DNA of 64,000 bases from Woeseiaceae bacterium (GTDB taxonomy: Bacteria; Pseudomonadota; Gammaproteobacteria; Steroidobacterales; Woeseiaceae), in assembly GCA_021773035.1 (NCBI GenBank), contig JAJFKU010000044.1, positions 62,001 through 126,000 on the forward strand, read 5' to 3'. Below, one piece after another: positions 1 to 8,231 of the stretch. The translations under genes and the position numbers were made by a program. The notes under the pieces are model-generated. The model was not told where the DNA came from, ran no database searches, and saw only the letters and a program-made list of their open reading frames with translations. The first letter of the stretch is position 1; each line of letters begins with the position of its first letter.

Positions 1-698
1 TCTTGCCGGTCGATCCGCGTATGGTCGGCGCGAACGTAGAGTATTTTCTTGCCGTCACGGGAAAGCACATAGTCGCGCACGTCGAAATCGCCGCCAAACA
101 GGCTGACATTGGTGCCCGTGGAGCGGTCGTGGTAATGAATTTCGGCCATCTCGCCGTCTTCAAAGGCCGCGATTTTCCAGTCGCCCTTCAGGTCCGCTGC
201 CACGTCCTCTGGACGAGCCCTGTTTGCACTGAAGTAAAACCCGTTTCGGCCGGGCGCCCAGGTCACATCCTTGATGTTCTCATTATGTTCGGTGAGTTTT
301 GTCAGCGTTTGATCGCTCAGGTCGTAGAAGTAGGCCTGATCAAACTCATCGTCATCACGCTTGAGTAGCGTAACAAAGCCATCGTAACCGTCGGCCCAGA
401 CTGCATCGCCGAAGTCCTCTTCCGCTTCCTCGGGTTCGACCGGCGAACTGACTTCGCCCGTGTCGAGGTCGACAAGCCTGAAGCGGTCGACTTCCTGGTT
501 TTCCTCCCAATTGACCTCGCTGCGCCGGTATATGACGTAGCGGCCATCCGGAGAGAGGGTCGGTCCTCCGATTCGTTGCAGCTCCACCAGATCGACTGCG
601 GTCATCGCACGCGGTTCTGCGCCGGCGCCTGCAACGCCGCCCGGCGTGATCAGGACGCTAAGGACCAGCCAGGCTGACAATGCGCTCAGTCGTTTCAT
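1..698 (-). CDS. S9-family (prolyl oligopeptidase/DPP-IV-like) peptidase, N-terminal part only
   Basis: The frame is open from an ATG at 698 to the window edge, so only the first ~232 residues are visible. It begins with a signal peptide (MKRLSALSAWLVLSVLITPG, cleavage near AGA-AEP). Beta-propeller-like repeats of the S9 type follow, such as GGPTLSPDGRYVIYRRSE, TWAPGRNGFYFSANRA and YVLSRDGKKILYVRADH. The catalytic alpha/beta-hydrolase domain, expected near residues 400-650, lies outside the window, so activity cannot be judged. It is likely periplasmic and would cleave imported or secreted peptides. It is the last visible gene after LysR, PepA and a TBDR on the same strand, though a terminator-like hairpin separates it from the TBDR. 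Family assignment is fairly sure; specificity is unknown. Confidence 0.8.
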   Translation of the reverse strand, partial: MKRLSALSAWLVLSVLITPGGVAGAGAEPRAMTAVDLVELQRIGGPTLSPDGRYVIYRRSEVNWEENQEVDRFRLVDLDTGEVSSPVEPEEAEEDFGDAVWADGYDGFVTLLKRDDDEFDQAYFYDLSDQTLTKLTEHNENIKDVTWAPGRNGFYFSANRARPEDVAADLKGDWKIAAFEDGEMAEIHYHDRSTGTNVSLFGGDFDVRDYVLSRDGKKILYVRADHTRIDRQ

Positions 699-726
699 CG
701 TTCCGGCTACTCTCTTTTACGGATTC

Positions 727-757
727 AGGAAAAGAAACGGGGACCATAGGTCCCCGT
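727..757 (-). terminator. Rho-independent terminator after the first TBDR gene
   Basis: A perfect 9-bp stem (ACGGGGACC / GGTCCCCGT, 737-757, 3-nt loop) is followed in the minus-strand direction by a T-rich run (TTCTTTTCC). It sits between the TBDR stop at 791 and the S9 peptidase start at 698, so the peptidase may depend on read-through or its own promoter. Confidence 0.75.
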
Positions 758-790
758 TGCACTATCGTGGCAAGAAACCCTGCCCGGCAT

Positions 791-3700
791 TTACCAGTTG
801 AAATTCAGGCCGACGTAGAATCGACGCCCGACGGCATCGTAGCTATCGCCAACATTCCAGTCATTGCCGTTCAGGTAGTCGTCCGGCAGGAAGGGGCCGT
901 TTTGATCCTCGATATTCCGAATACCGGCGAAGATCTGGTATTCATGATCGTTTCCGAACTCGTAACGCGCGTAGATATCATGCGTAATCACGTGCTCAAC
1001 CTTCAGGCCGGCCAGCAAATCATCCGGATCGAAGCCGTTGTCATCGCGCCCTGTTCCCGTGTAGTTCAGCCGGTAGCGAAACCGCCACGCATCGGAAGGA
1101 TCGTAGCGCAGCGTGAATACGTACTCATCGATGGGCAGTTCGATTTCGCCCGCAAAATCGTCGATGACCAGTCCGTCGGGTCCTTCGAACTGCTCCTCGT
1201 TACGCTTGACATGCGTGTACTTAACATCCGTAGAAAAGTCGCCTGGTATGACGGGAATTTCAAAATCGTAATCGATCGTGACGTCATAACCCTCCGAAAT
1301 CAGCACGTTGAGGTTCTCTGATTGATTGATAATTCTATCGACCTGGCCGTCCGCATCGCGGGTAATGGAGTCACAGAAACGATTATCAAAGCCAACATCG
1401 TCGTAACACAGGTCGGCCGCCAGTTGGCTGTCGACCGAGCTGATCGCATCGTTCACCTCGATCTTGTAGTAGTCGGCGATAAAAGTGAAACCTGGAAGTG
1501 CGGTCGGTGTAAAGACAAAACCGTAGGTGATGGTGTCACCCGTTTCTTCGAACAAATTCGGGTTACCAACATTCGGACCAAAGACCGAGTTGCCATCCTG
1601 ATCGAAACCGACCGTATTCGGGTCAACCGTCGGGTCGGCGGCCACCGCGTCTGCGATCTCATCGTTAATAGCCTGAACTACGCTGGCTATCGACCGACAG
1701 TTGTCATCGGCAACACCTCCACTCACGAGCGTCACGCCATTGCATGGATCGGTCAGATCGTCGAAGTCACTTCTTTGCGAAGAGAATAGCTCAGTAATGT
1801 CCGGTGCCCGCTGCGACTGAGAAACCTGTGCGCGAAAACGAACGTCATCAGACGGTGCCCAGGACAGACCGACATTCCAGCTCGAAACGTTGCCGATTGT
1901 GCTGTAGTCCGCGAAACGGTACGCGGCCGATAAATCCAGCGACTGAATCCCGGGCCTGTCGGCGATCAACGGAACAGCAAACTCGACGAACGCCTCCGTC
2001 ACGTCAAACTCACCGAATACGTTCGGTATGAAGCCGGTCGTCGTGAGGCCGGCGTTCGTATCCGGATCGCCGATCGTCGCCTGCTCCTCTTTTCGATAGT
2101 CGATACCGAACGCCGTACTCAACGACCCTGCCGGCAGCTCGAGCAACGGGCCACCGAAAGCCACCGTCACAACGGTCTGCTCCAACTCCTGGTGAAGCCG
2201 ATCGGTCGCACGAATGTAGTCCGCGGCCGCGGCCGAAACACTGCCCTCCCCGAAAACGTTCAGCGGTACGCAGCCAGCCGCTCTCGCCGCTGCATCGGCA
2301 CATTGAAAATCAGCACCGTTCTGCGGGTCGTAGTCGGCCTCGGTGAGAGGGGTGAAGTTCTGCGGGTCGATCGGGGTGATATCGAGTGCAAAATCGATCT
2401 TTTGCCGGTTCAGCTCGTTTTGACGAATCTGGTTCTGCTCATGATTGCCGTAACCGACATAGGCATCCCAGTACCAGTCACTGCCTATGTCGCCCTGCAA
2501 ACCCATTCCTAAACGCATCGTTTCGCGCTTGGACGCGCGAAAGCGCGGGCCAACCTCAACGAAGCGGCGACGCCAGTCAACGCTACCGGACAGTGTTTCC
2601 CAAACGGCGGGATGAATGAATGGATTGACGGTAGTTCCTTCAACACCGGGCGAAATCTCGTAGGTAATCTCGTCTTCGATATCGCCGATACGTGTCTCGT
2701 CGTCGAACGGACCATACGTATGAGCGTCCTGAGAGCTTCCCGCTGCCCGCGCCGCCCTGGTTTCGATATTGGCGAACTGGAACTGTGCCCAGCCGGTGAT
2801 CGATTCGGTAAAGTCGAATTTCACTTTCGCCAGCGTGCCCCAGCGCTCGCGCTCCGGCTCTATCTGGGTGAGCGGCTGGAAATTGTAGCCATCAAACGCT
2901 TCCTGGTAATCATCACAAGCCGGTACCCGGCCATCGTCGAGACAATAGACGGAACCAACCTGGTCGTTCTGCCAAACGCCGCCGATATTCCAGGCATCGT
3001 TCTCGAAACGGCCGCCCGGGAGAAAGGAACTGAAGTTCGGTGTTACGTCTCCGTCTGACAGATCGATCTCGTTCGTGTAGTTGGCGAAATCCCGATCACG
3101 GGCGAAGACAGCGCTGCGATCCTCGTACAAGCCGCCGATCATGATGTTGCCTCGGCCATCGGCGAAATTCATTCCCCAGGTTGCATCGAAGGACGGCCTT
3201 GCAGCACCGCCGTCGAAGGACTCCTCAAAACGCCCCTGGACATCGAGTCCTTCGAACGAGTCTCGCAGAATAATGTTGGCAACGCCGGCTATCGCGTCCG
3301 ACCCGTAAATGGCAGATGCACCGCCCGTCGTGATCTCGACCGAATCAACGAAACCCGCCGGAATCGTTCCGGTATCCACCCGTTGCGCCGAACCGCTGTT
3401 CGAGACAACCCGGCGGCCGTTAATCAGGGTCAGGGTACGATTCGTGCTCAAGAAACGCAGATCGATAGTGCTCAAGCCCGCATTCTGTGTACTCAAGAGT
3501 GAATTGCTGGGCGATATCCCCAGGAAAACACCGGGCAGCTGATCAATGATCTCGCCAAGATCGACCGATCCGGAAGCATTGATTTCACCGATATCCAGAA
3601 CCTGCGTCGGTATCGTGGCACTGGCGTTCGAGGTCCGGATGCGGCTACCCGTCACCGTAATCGTTTCTATCGCGTCCTCTTCGGCGGTCGCCTGACCGGA

Positions 3701-3835
3701 GGTATCCTGAGCGAATGCGAACGTCCAGCCACTTAGCAGCGCAAGCACGACCAGCGAACGAACGCCCGACTTACCTGGCGACGGCGCCCGGTTTATGGAA
3801 AGAGTAGAGAAAAGTGAAAAGACAGACTGCTGCAT
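791..3835 (-). CDS. TonB-dependent outer-membrane receptor
   Basis: The protein has 1014 residues from the chosen ATG, which follows a GGGGGAG ribosome site; the frame stays open 13 codons further upstream without such a site. A signal peptide ends near residue 43 (FAFA-Q). A TonB-box/plug region follows: ETITVTGSRI, then LTLINGRRVVSNSG and GGASAIYGSDAIAGVANIIL. The long beta-barrel ends in the aromatic-rich strand RRFYVGLNFNW. It imports an unknown substrate across the outer membrane using TonB energy. Lying between PepA and an S9 peptidase and downstream of a LysR gene, it is most simply a peptide-scavenging receptor, but that is inference from context; siderophore or other substrates cannot be excluded. 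Confidence 0.9.
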   Translation of the reverse strand: MQQSVFSLFSTLSINRAPSPGKSGVRSLVVLALLSGWTFAFAQDTSGQATAEEDAIETITVTGSRIRTSNASATIPTQVLDIGEINASGSVDLGEIIDQLPGVFLGISPSNSLLSTQNAGLSTIDLRFLSTNRTLTLINGRRVVSNSGSAQRVDTGTIPAGFVDSVEITTGGASAIYGSDAIAGVANIILRDSFEGLDVQGRFEESFDGGAARPSFDATWGMNFADGRGNIMIGGLYEDRSAVFARDRDFANYTNEIDLSDGDVTPNFSSFLPGGRFENDAWNIGGVWQNDQVGSVYCLDDGRVPACDDYQEAFDGYNFQPLTQIEPERERWGTLAKVKFDFTESITGWAQFQFANIETRAARAAGSSQDAHTYGPFDDETRIGDIEDEITYEISPGVEGTTVNPFIHPAVWETLSGSVDWRRRFVEVGPRFRASKRETMRLGMGLQGDIGSDWYWDAYVGYGNHEQNQIRQNELNRQKIDFALDITPIDPQNFTPLTEADYDPQNGADFQCADAAARAAGCVPLNVFGEGSVSAAAADYIRATDRLHQELEQTVVTVAFGGPLLELPAGSLSTAFGIDYRKEEQATIGDPDTNAGLTTTGFIPNVFGEFDVTEAFVEFAVPLIADRPGIQSLDLSAAYRFADYSTIGNVSSWNVGLSWAPSDDVRFRAQVSQSQRAPDITELFSSQRSDFDDLTDPCNGVTLVSGGVADDNCRSIASVVQAINDEIADAVAADPTVDPNTVGFDQDGNSVFGPNVGNPNLFEETGDTITYGFVFTPTALPGFTFIADYYKIEVNDAISSVDSQLAADLCYDDVGFDNRFCDSITRDADGQVDRIINQSENLNVLISEGYDVTIDYDFEIPVIPGDFSTDVKYTHVKRNEEQFEGPDGLVIDDFAGEIELPIDEYVFTLRYDPSDAWRFRYRLNYTGTGRDDNGFDPDDLLAGLKVEHVITHDIYARYEFGNDHEYQIFAGIRNIEDQNGPFLPDDYLNGNDWNVGDSYDAVGRRFYVGLNFNW

Positions 3836-3954
3836 GATGCTCCCCCGGCAAAAATATCGATTGTTTCTGGCCAACTTGGATAGTAGTAAGATTCGGCGCG
3901 ACCGCTCAAAGCTATTTCGGTCTTTTGTTATGCATCGACGGCATAGTGGGCTTA

Positions 3955-3982
3955 TTGTTTAATCTGAATTGTTTAATCTGAA
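3955..3982. repeat. 14-bp perfect tandem duplication at the pepA stop
   Basis: TTGTTTAATCTGAA occurs twice in immediate succession (3955-3968 and 3969-3982). The stop codon of the aminopeptidase (3973-3975) lies in the second copy. It looks like a recent slippage duplication; no function is evident. Confidence 0.85.
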
Positions 3983-5544
3983 ACAGTTCTTGCCCGTTGC
4001 AGCAAAAAATGCAGCAACAGCGACACCGGGCGTCCCGTTGCGCCGACTTTGTCGCCGCCACTTTTCGCCGTACCCGAAATATCCAGGTGCGCCCACGGAT
4101 AAGCCGTGGCAAAGTGGGAAAGAAACAACGCCGCAACGATGCAACCAGCGGTTCCATCGCCCATATTCGCAAGGTCCGCAAACTCGCTATCGAGTTGACT
4201 GTTGTCTTCCTCAGAGAGCGGTAGCTGCCAGACTTTATCCATCGCAACATCGCCGGCGGTGATGAGTTCGGCAAGCAGGTCGTCATCGTTACAGAACAAG
4301 GCCGAGTAGTGACGGCCCAACGCTATCAGGCTGGCACCTGTCAACGTCGCGAGATCGATAACGAGTTCCGGCTTGAAACGCTCCACGTAACTTAGAGCAT
4401 CACACAAGAGCAATCTCCCCTCGGCATCGGGATTAATCACCTCTACGGTCTTGCCGGACAACGATTTCACCGTATCGCTGGGCCGTGTCGCCTCGCTTCC
4501 CGGCATGTTCTCGGCACATGCGCAAACGCCGATGATATTAAGCGGTAATTCGAGTGCCGCGGCGGACTTCATAACAGCCAGGACGGCTGCGGCGCCACAC
4601 ATGTCGTACTTCATCAGACTCATGCTCTGCCGCGTCTTCAGTGCGGTACCGCCGGTATCGAATGTCACACCCTTGCCGATGAGAACAATCGGCGCCGCCA
4701 TCTTGTCCCCGGACCCGCTGTACTTCAATACAACAAACTTCGACGGCTGCGCGCTTCCCTGTCCGACCGAAAGCATGACGTTCATACCGAGATCGCGCAT
4801 TTCTTCCTCGCCCAGCACCTCTGCCGTCATGGCAGGAAAACGATTGGCCATGGCGGTGGCGAAATCGGCGAGAAATACAGGTGTGCAGATGTTTGGCGGC
4901 GTGTCACCAAGCGCCCTCGCAATGCGGACACCATCGGCAATAGCACGGCCGTCTTCCAGCGCCACCATGTTTTCGTCTGCAGCTGCCAGGGTGATATCGC
5001 GCAATTGTCCCGCGCCCCCGCCCGGCTCTTCACTGCGGTAGCGATAAGCAACCGCCTCAAAACAGATGACCTGTTGTCGCAGCTTCCAGGCGGCGTCACC
5101 GCCCCGGACCTGCAGTTCGCTCAGGAAGACTGTCGCACTCCGTTGCCCGTATGTAGTCAGGGCGCCATGAACCGTCTCGATAAGCTTTTTGAAGTCGGCG
5201 GACGTCAGATCGGCCCAACTCCCCGAGCCGATCACCAGAATCGACTTCGTTCCCGCTGTGCCGGTAACCGGCACAAATATGGACGACCCCAGTTTGCCGG
5301 TGATCGTTCCTACCTCGACCAGCGCCGACAGCAGGCCGTTGGTCGCCTGATCCAGGGTCGCTGCCGCGGACGAGAGCGTGCCGTCGCCAGCAACGCAGAC
5401 AACGGTACATTCGTTGCTAACGCGATCAGCGCCCAGGGTCGTTTGGCTGTAGGAGTAGCTTGGCTTCGATGATTCGATGCTGTCGCTAAAGCCCTGTTTC
5501 GATGCGCTGCTGTTAGCGGCCGATTGCTTGTTTTCATTTAGCAT
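3973..5544 (-). CDS. pepA: Leucyl aminopeptidase, M17 family
   Basis: This cytosolic dinuclear-metal aminopeptidase of 523 residues has the usual family length. The metal-binding Lys/Asp segment GKGVTFDTGG is at residues 290-299. The family signature NPDAEGRLLLCDAL starts at 371 (usual form NTDAEGRL) and includes the catalytic Arg. The C-terminal HLDISGTAKSGGDKVGATGRP is typical. No signal peptide is seen. The gene precedes a TBDR on the same strand, which suggests that imported peptides are finished in the cytoplasm. The start codon lies in one arm of a long inverted repeat (see the site at 5535-5588) and has no clear ribosome site, so expression may be controlled at that element. Confidence 0.93.
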   Translation of the reverse strand: MLNENKQSAANSSASKQGFSDSIESSKPSYSYSQTTLGADRVSNECTVVCVAGDGTLSSAAATLDQATNGLLSALVEVGTITGKLGSSIFVPVTGTAGTKSILVIGSGSWADLTSADFKKLIETVHGALTTYGQRSATVFLSELQVRGGDAAWKLRQQVICFEAVAYRYRSEEPGGGAGQLRDITLAAADENMVALEDGRAIADGVRIARALGDTPPNICTPVFLADFATAMANRFPAMTAEVLGEEEMRDLGMNVMLSVGQGSAQPSKFVVLKYSGSGDKMAAPIVLIGKGVTFDTGGTALKTRQSMSLMKYDMCGAAAVLAVMKSAAALELPLNIIGVCACAENMPGSEATRPSDTVKSLSGKTVEVINPDAEGRLLLCDALSYVERFKPELVIDLATLTGASLIALGRHYSALFCNDDDLLAELITAGDVAMDKVWQLPLSEEDNSQLDSEFADLANMGDGTAGCIVAALFLSHFATAYPWAHLDISGTAKSGGDKVGATGRPVSLLLHFLLQRARTVSD

Positions 5545-5588
5545 CGCAGCACAATACGCCGGTCAATTTGCGCAATTGATGCTAAATG
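5535..5588 (-). promoter_or_regulatory. 11-bp inverted repeat embracing the pepA start codon
   Basis: CATTTAGCATC (5535-5545) and GATGCTAAATG (5578-5588) are perfect inverted copies 32 bp apart. In the pepA mRNA they could pair as an 11-bp stem that buries the ATG at 5542-5544. As DNA, it could be an operator for the LysR regulator encoded just upstream. The arrangement is seen directly; either function is inference. Confidence 0.5.
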
Positions 5589-5649
5589 CTGATGACCTCA
5601 TTCCGAAATTACATAGGCACTGGCGGCGAAGCGCGGTTCGTTACCGCCG

Positions 5650-6564
5650 TTAGCCTGCGGCTTCCCTGATGTGCTTCCAGAACCTCGCGGCGACCGGGTT
5701 ACTGTTGGACACATAGCGATACAACTCGATCGACAGCGGAATTTCGAAGCTCTCATCGGATAGCTTTACGAACTCGCCGCTATTGAGCTCGCTCTGTATC
5801 GCGCTGGTCGGCAGCCACGCAACCCCGGTTCCTTGTGAAACATAGCCCTTCGTGCAACCAACGATAGAACTCTCAACAACGGTGTCAAGACGCGTCGATG
5901 GATGATTCTGTGCAATTTTCTCGGCGATCAGATACGCGATCGACGACGTTCTCCACGGCGAAATATAGGGTAGCGGATCCGTCGAATCACTGCTAAGAGA
6001 CGTCGCGTAACTCTCTCGCAGAGAATGATGGCAAACCGGTACCAGCAGGTCCTGGCCGACTACGATGAAATCGAACTTGTTGGCATCCATCGCCAACAGG
6101 CCGACGCCATGACCATAGTGCAGCAGGAAATCACTCTGTTTGCTGCGGAGCGCCTCGAAATGGTCGTGTATGCCGGAAATATCTGTCTGCACCTTAACGC
6201 CGAATTTGCCGAAGTCCTGCTGGATATCCGTCAACCATCCGGGGAGGAAAGACATCGCGAGATTGGTCGATGAAGTAAAGGTCAGGACGCTGCGCTCATC
6301 GGCCTGGACGTCCCTGAAATCGTCCTTCATCCGCTCGGCCTGCCGAATCATGTTTTTCGCCGGTTTCAGGAATCGAATTCCGGAATCGGTCAGCGAAACA
6401 GGATGCGTCTTACGATCGACGAGTTCCGTATCGAGCCAATTCTCCAAAGACTGAATCCGGCGGCTGAACGCAGACTGCGTCACGTTTCGCTCTTCGGCTG
6501 ATCGGGAAAAGTTACCGGTGCTCGCCAGCGAGACGAAATCATGTAGCCACTTTAGTTCCAACAT
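5650..6564 (-). CDS. LysR-family transcriptional regulator, HypT-like
   Basis: The protein has 304 residues with an N-terminal winged HTH at about 4-62 (LHDFVSLASTGNFSRSAEER, TQSAFSRRIQSLE) and a substrate-binding domain from about 90 to the end. The opening MLELKWLHDFV and the phrase VDRKTHPVSLTDSGIRFL resemble the HypT/YjiE branch. It lies 105 bp upstream of pepA in the same orientation and probably controls the pepA-TBDR unit; the large inverted repeat in that gap is a candidate site. The effector cannot be read from sequence. Confidence 0.88.
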   Translation of the reverse strand: MLELKWLHDFVSLASTGNFSRSAEERNVTQSAFSRRIQSLENWLDTELVDRKTHPVSLTDSGIRFLKPAKNMIRQAERMKDDFRDVQADERSVLTFTSSTNLAMSFLPGWLTDIQQDFGKFGVKVQTDISGIHDHFEALRSKQSDFLLHYGHGVGLLAMDANKFDFIVVGQDLLVPVCHHSLRESYATSLSSDSTDPLPYISPWRTSSIAYLIAEKIAQNHPSTRLDTVVESSIVGCTKGYVSQGTGVAWLPTSAIQSELNSGEFVKLSDESFEIPLSIELYRYVSNSNPVAARFWKHIREAAG

Positions 6565-6773
6565 CCGCTCCGTAAGCTGGCCAGGGTATTGCAGCCGACC
6601 TTGGGATATTACGACAAACGGCGAGTCAAAATGTCACAATTAATCCAACAGGTGTTTCCTGAGAATCAGGCTGGAAATGCCGACCGGCATGGTGCCATTG
6701 TCTCGTTTGCTGACGTCGTGACTTTCGTCGGCAGCTAGATCATTTCAAAAACGTCCGCATTTCCGGATCTCGT

Positions 6774-8069
6774 TCATTGCGCGGGCGCGACGATCATCCC
6801 GGCTTCTGCTGTCAGCAACAGCAGCGCAGACTGCACCGCCAGATGGGCATCGATATTTTCCCAGGACTCATCGGGCGAATGAGCATTTCGGGAAACACCG
6901 CCACGAGCAATGGTCACTGCCGGAATACTCAGAGAGATCGGAATGTTCGAATCGGTTGAAGATGCACCCAGTTCCGCTTCGATCCCGAGCACCTGTAGCG
7001 CCAGGGATGCGTTCTGTACCAGGGACGAGCTTCTGTCCCCCAGGCCGGCGGGCCGTGAACCGACCGACTCAATATTGACCGTCAGCGGCGCGCCCTCCGA
7101 GTGCCGTTTATTCTCCGCCTTCAGGGCGTACTGAACCGCCTCTCGCAAAGCCCTGTCCAGGGCCGCCACCTTATCCGGATCGACGGAGCGCATGTCCACT
7201 TCCATCCAGCTGCTGAACGGAATGGAATTGATTGACGTTCCACCACCGATGCGACCGACGGAAAATGTCGCCTTGGCGCCGCGCTTGCTGATTCGCCCGG
7301 CACGTTTGGTAAACCGTGCAATAGCACCGGCCAGCGCCTGATGGGGATGTGCACGCCCAAAGGCGCCATAGGAATGTCCACCGGGACCCAGGAACTCAAC
7401 CCGGTAACGATTCGAGCCAACTCCATCCACGACTACCCGGCTGGTTGCACCGCCGTCAATAGCGATGAACTGGTCGATCTTTACACCTTGAGGGCCGAAC
7501 AGGTGCCGCACGCCGCGCAGATCACCCAGACCTTCCTCTCCGACGGAACCGATGAACAGGATATCGTCGCGCGTCTGGATATCGTGACGCTCCATAACCT
7601 CCACGAGGCTCAGTAACGCTACCAGGGCACGGGTATTGTCCGCGATTCCCGGCGCATGCAGTACATCGCCTTCTCTGCGAACTTCGATAGTGGTCTCAGC
7701 CGGGAAAACGGTATCCATATGCGCAACGACCGCAACGGTTTGCTGACTGTTTTGCCCGGCTCGACGTGCGATTATATTGCCGGCAGCGTCGATGTACGCG
7801 TCCGTCAAGCCCGCGACCTTCAGTCGAGACAGTAAATCGGCCGCTCGCGCCGACTCCTCGAACGGTGGCGCCGGGATCTCGGTCATTTCGATGAGGCGCT
7901 CGACATTGAATTCGTCCAGTCCCTCGATAGTTTCGAAGGCCTTGCGAATGGCTACCGTCGAGTGAATATCCGCGGGTGAACTAAGAACGTTATCCTGCGC
8001 ACGCACCGTTGCGACTGGCAGGGCCGCGATGGCCAATAGCGCTACGATCGCTAAGTGTCTTTGATTCAC
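6774..8069 (-). CDS. M20-family metallopeptidase, secreted
   Basis: A GTG start at 8069 is chosen because it opens directly into a signal peptide (VNQRHLAIVALLAIAALPVA, cleavage after VRA-Q) and follows GGAGG at about 12 nt. The frame extends 26 codons further upstream, but that part lacks a signal-like start. Zinc ligands and catalytic residues of the M20/PepT type are present: HMDT (117-120), the bridging Asp in IADN (~143) and GSVGEEG (EE at 178-179). An internal dimerisation domain with GGPGGHSYG-like sequence (LGPGGHSYGAFG) follows. It likely hydrolyses di- or tripeptides or acylated amino acids in the periplasm. It lies downstream of a TBDR and LysR gene on the same strand, with a terminator between. 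Confidence 0.88.
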   Translation of the reverse strand: MNQRHLAIVALLAIAALPVATVRAQDNVLSSPADIHSTVAIRKAFETIEGLDEFNVERLIEMTEIPAPPFEESARAADLLSRLKVAGLTDAYIDAAGNIIARRAGQNSQQTVAVVAHMDTVFPAETTIEVRREGDVLHAPGIADNTRALVALLSLVEVMERHDIQTRDDILFIGSVGEEGLGDLRGVRHLFGPQGVKIDQFIAIDGGATSRVVVDGVGSNRYRVEFLGPGGHSYGAFGRAHPHQALAGAIARFTKRAGRISKRGAKATFSVGRIGGGTSINSIPFSSWMEVDMRSVDPDKVAALDRALREAVQYALKAENKRHSEGAPLTVNIESVGSRPAGLGDRSSSLVQNASLALQVLGIEAELGASSTDSNIPISLSIPAVTIARGGVSRNAHSPDESWENIDAHLAVQSALLLLTAEAGMIVAPAQ

Positions 8070-8174
8070 AGGGCCGAATATCCTCCATATGCGAATTCGG
8101 CCACACTGTAGGTGCCAATCGGAACAAGCGCAATGCGTATTAAACATCGGGTAATGCAGACCCGAATATTGACA

Positions 8175-8204
8175 AGCAAAAAGAAGGCCGCAAAAGTGCG
8201 GCCC
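8175..8204 (-). terminator. Rho-independent terminator after the second TBDR gene
   Basis: The 7-bp stem GGCCGCA / TGCGGCC with a 4-nt loop (8186-8203) is followed on the minus strand by TTCTTTTTGC. It sits 28 bp past the TBDR stop and before the M20 gene. Confidence 0.75.
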
Positions 8205-8231
8205 CCAAAGACTGCTTAGAAGTATCGGTTG

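Noticed and set aside
6677..6690. Palindrome ATGCCG-AC-CGGCAT after the M20 gene
   Set aside because: Only 6 bp and ~85 bp past the stop with no T-run; too weak to call a terminator.
6631..6738. 35-codon plus-strand frame in the LysR-M20 gap
   Set aside because: It has an ATG and a weak purine stretch upstream but no recognisable sequence and no context; too short to support.
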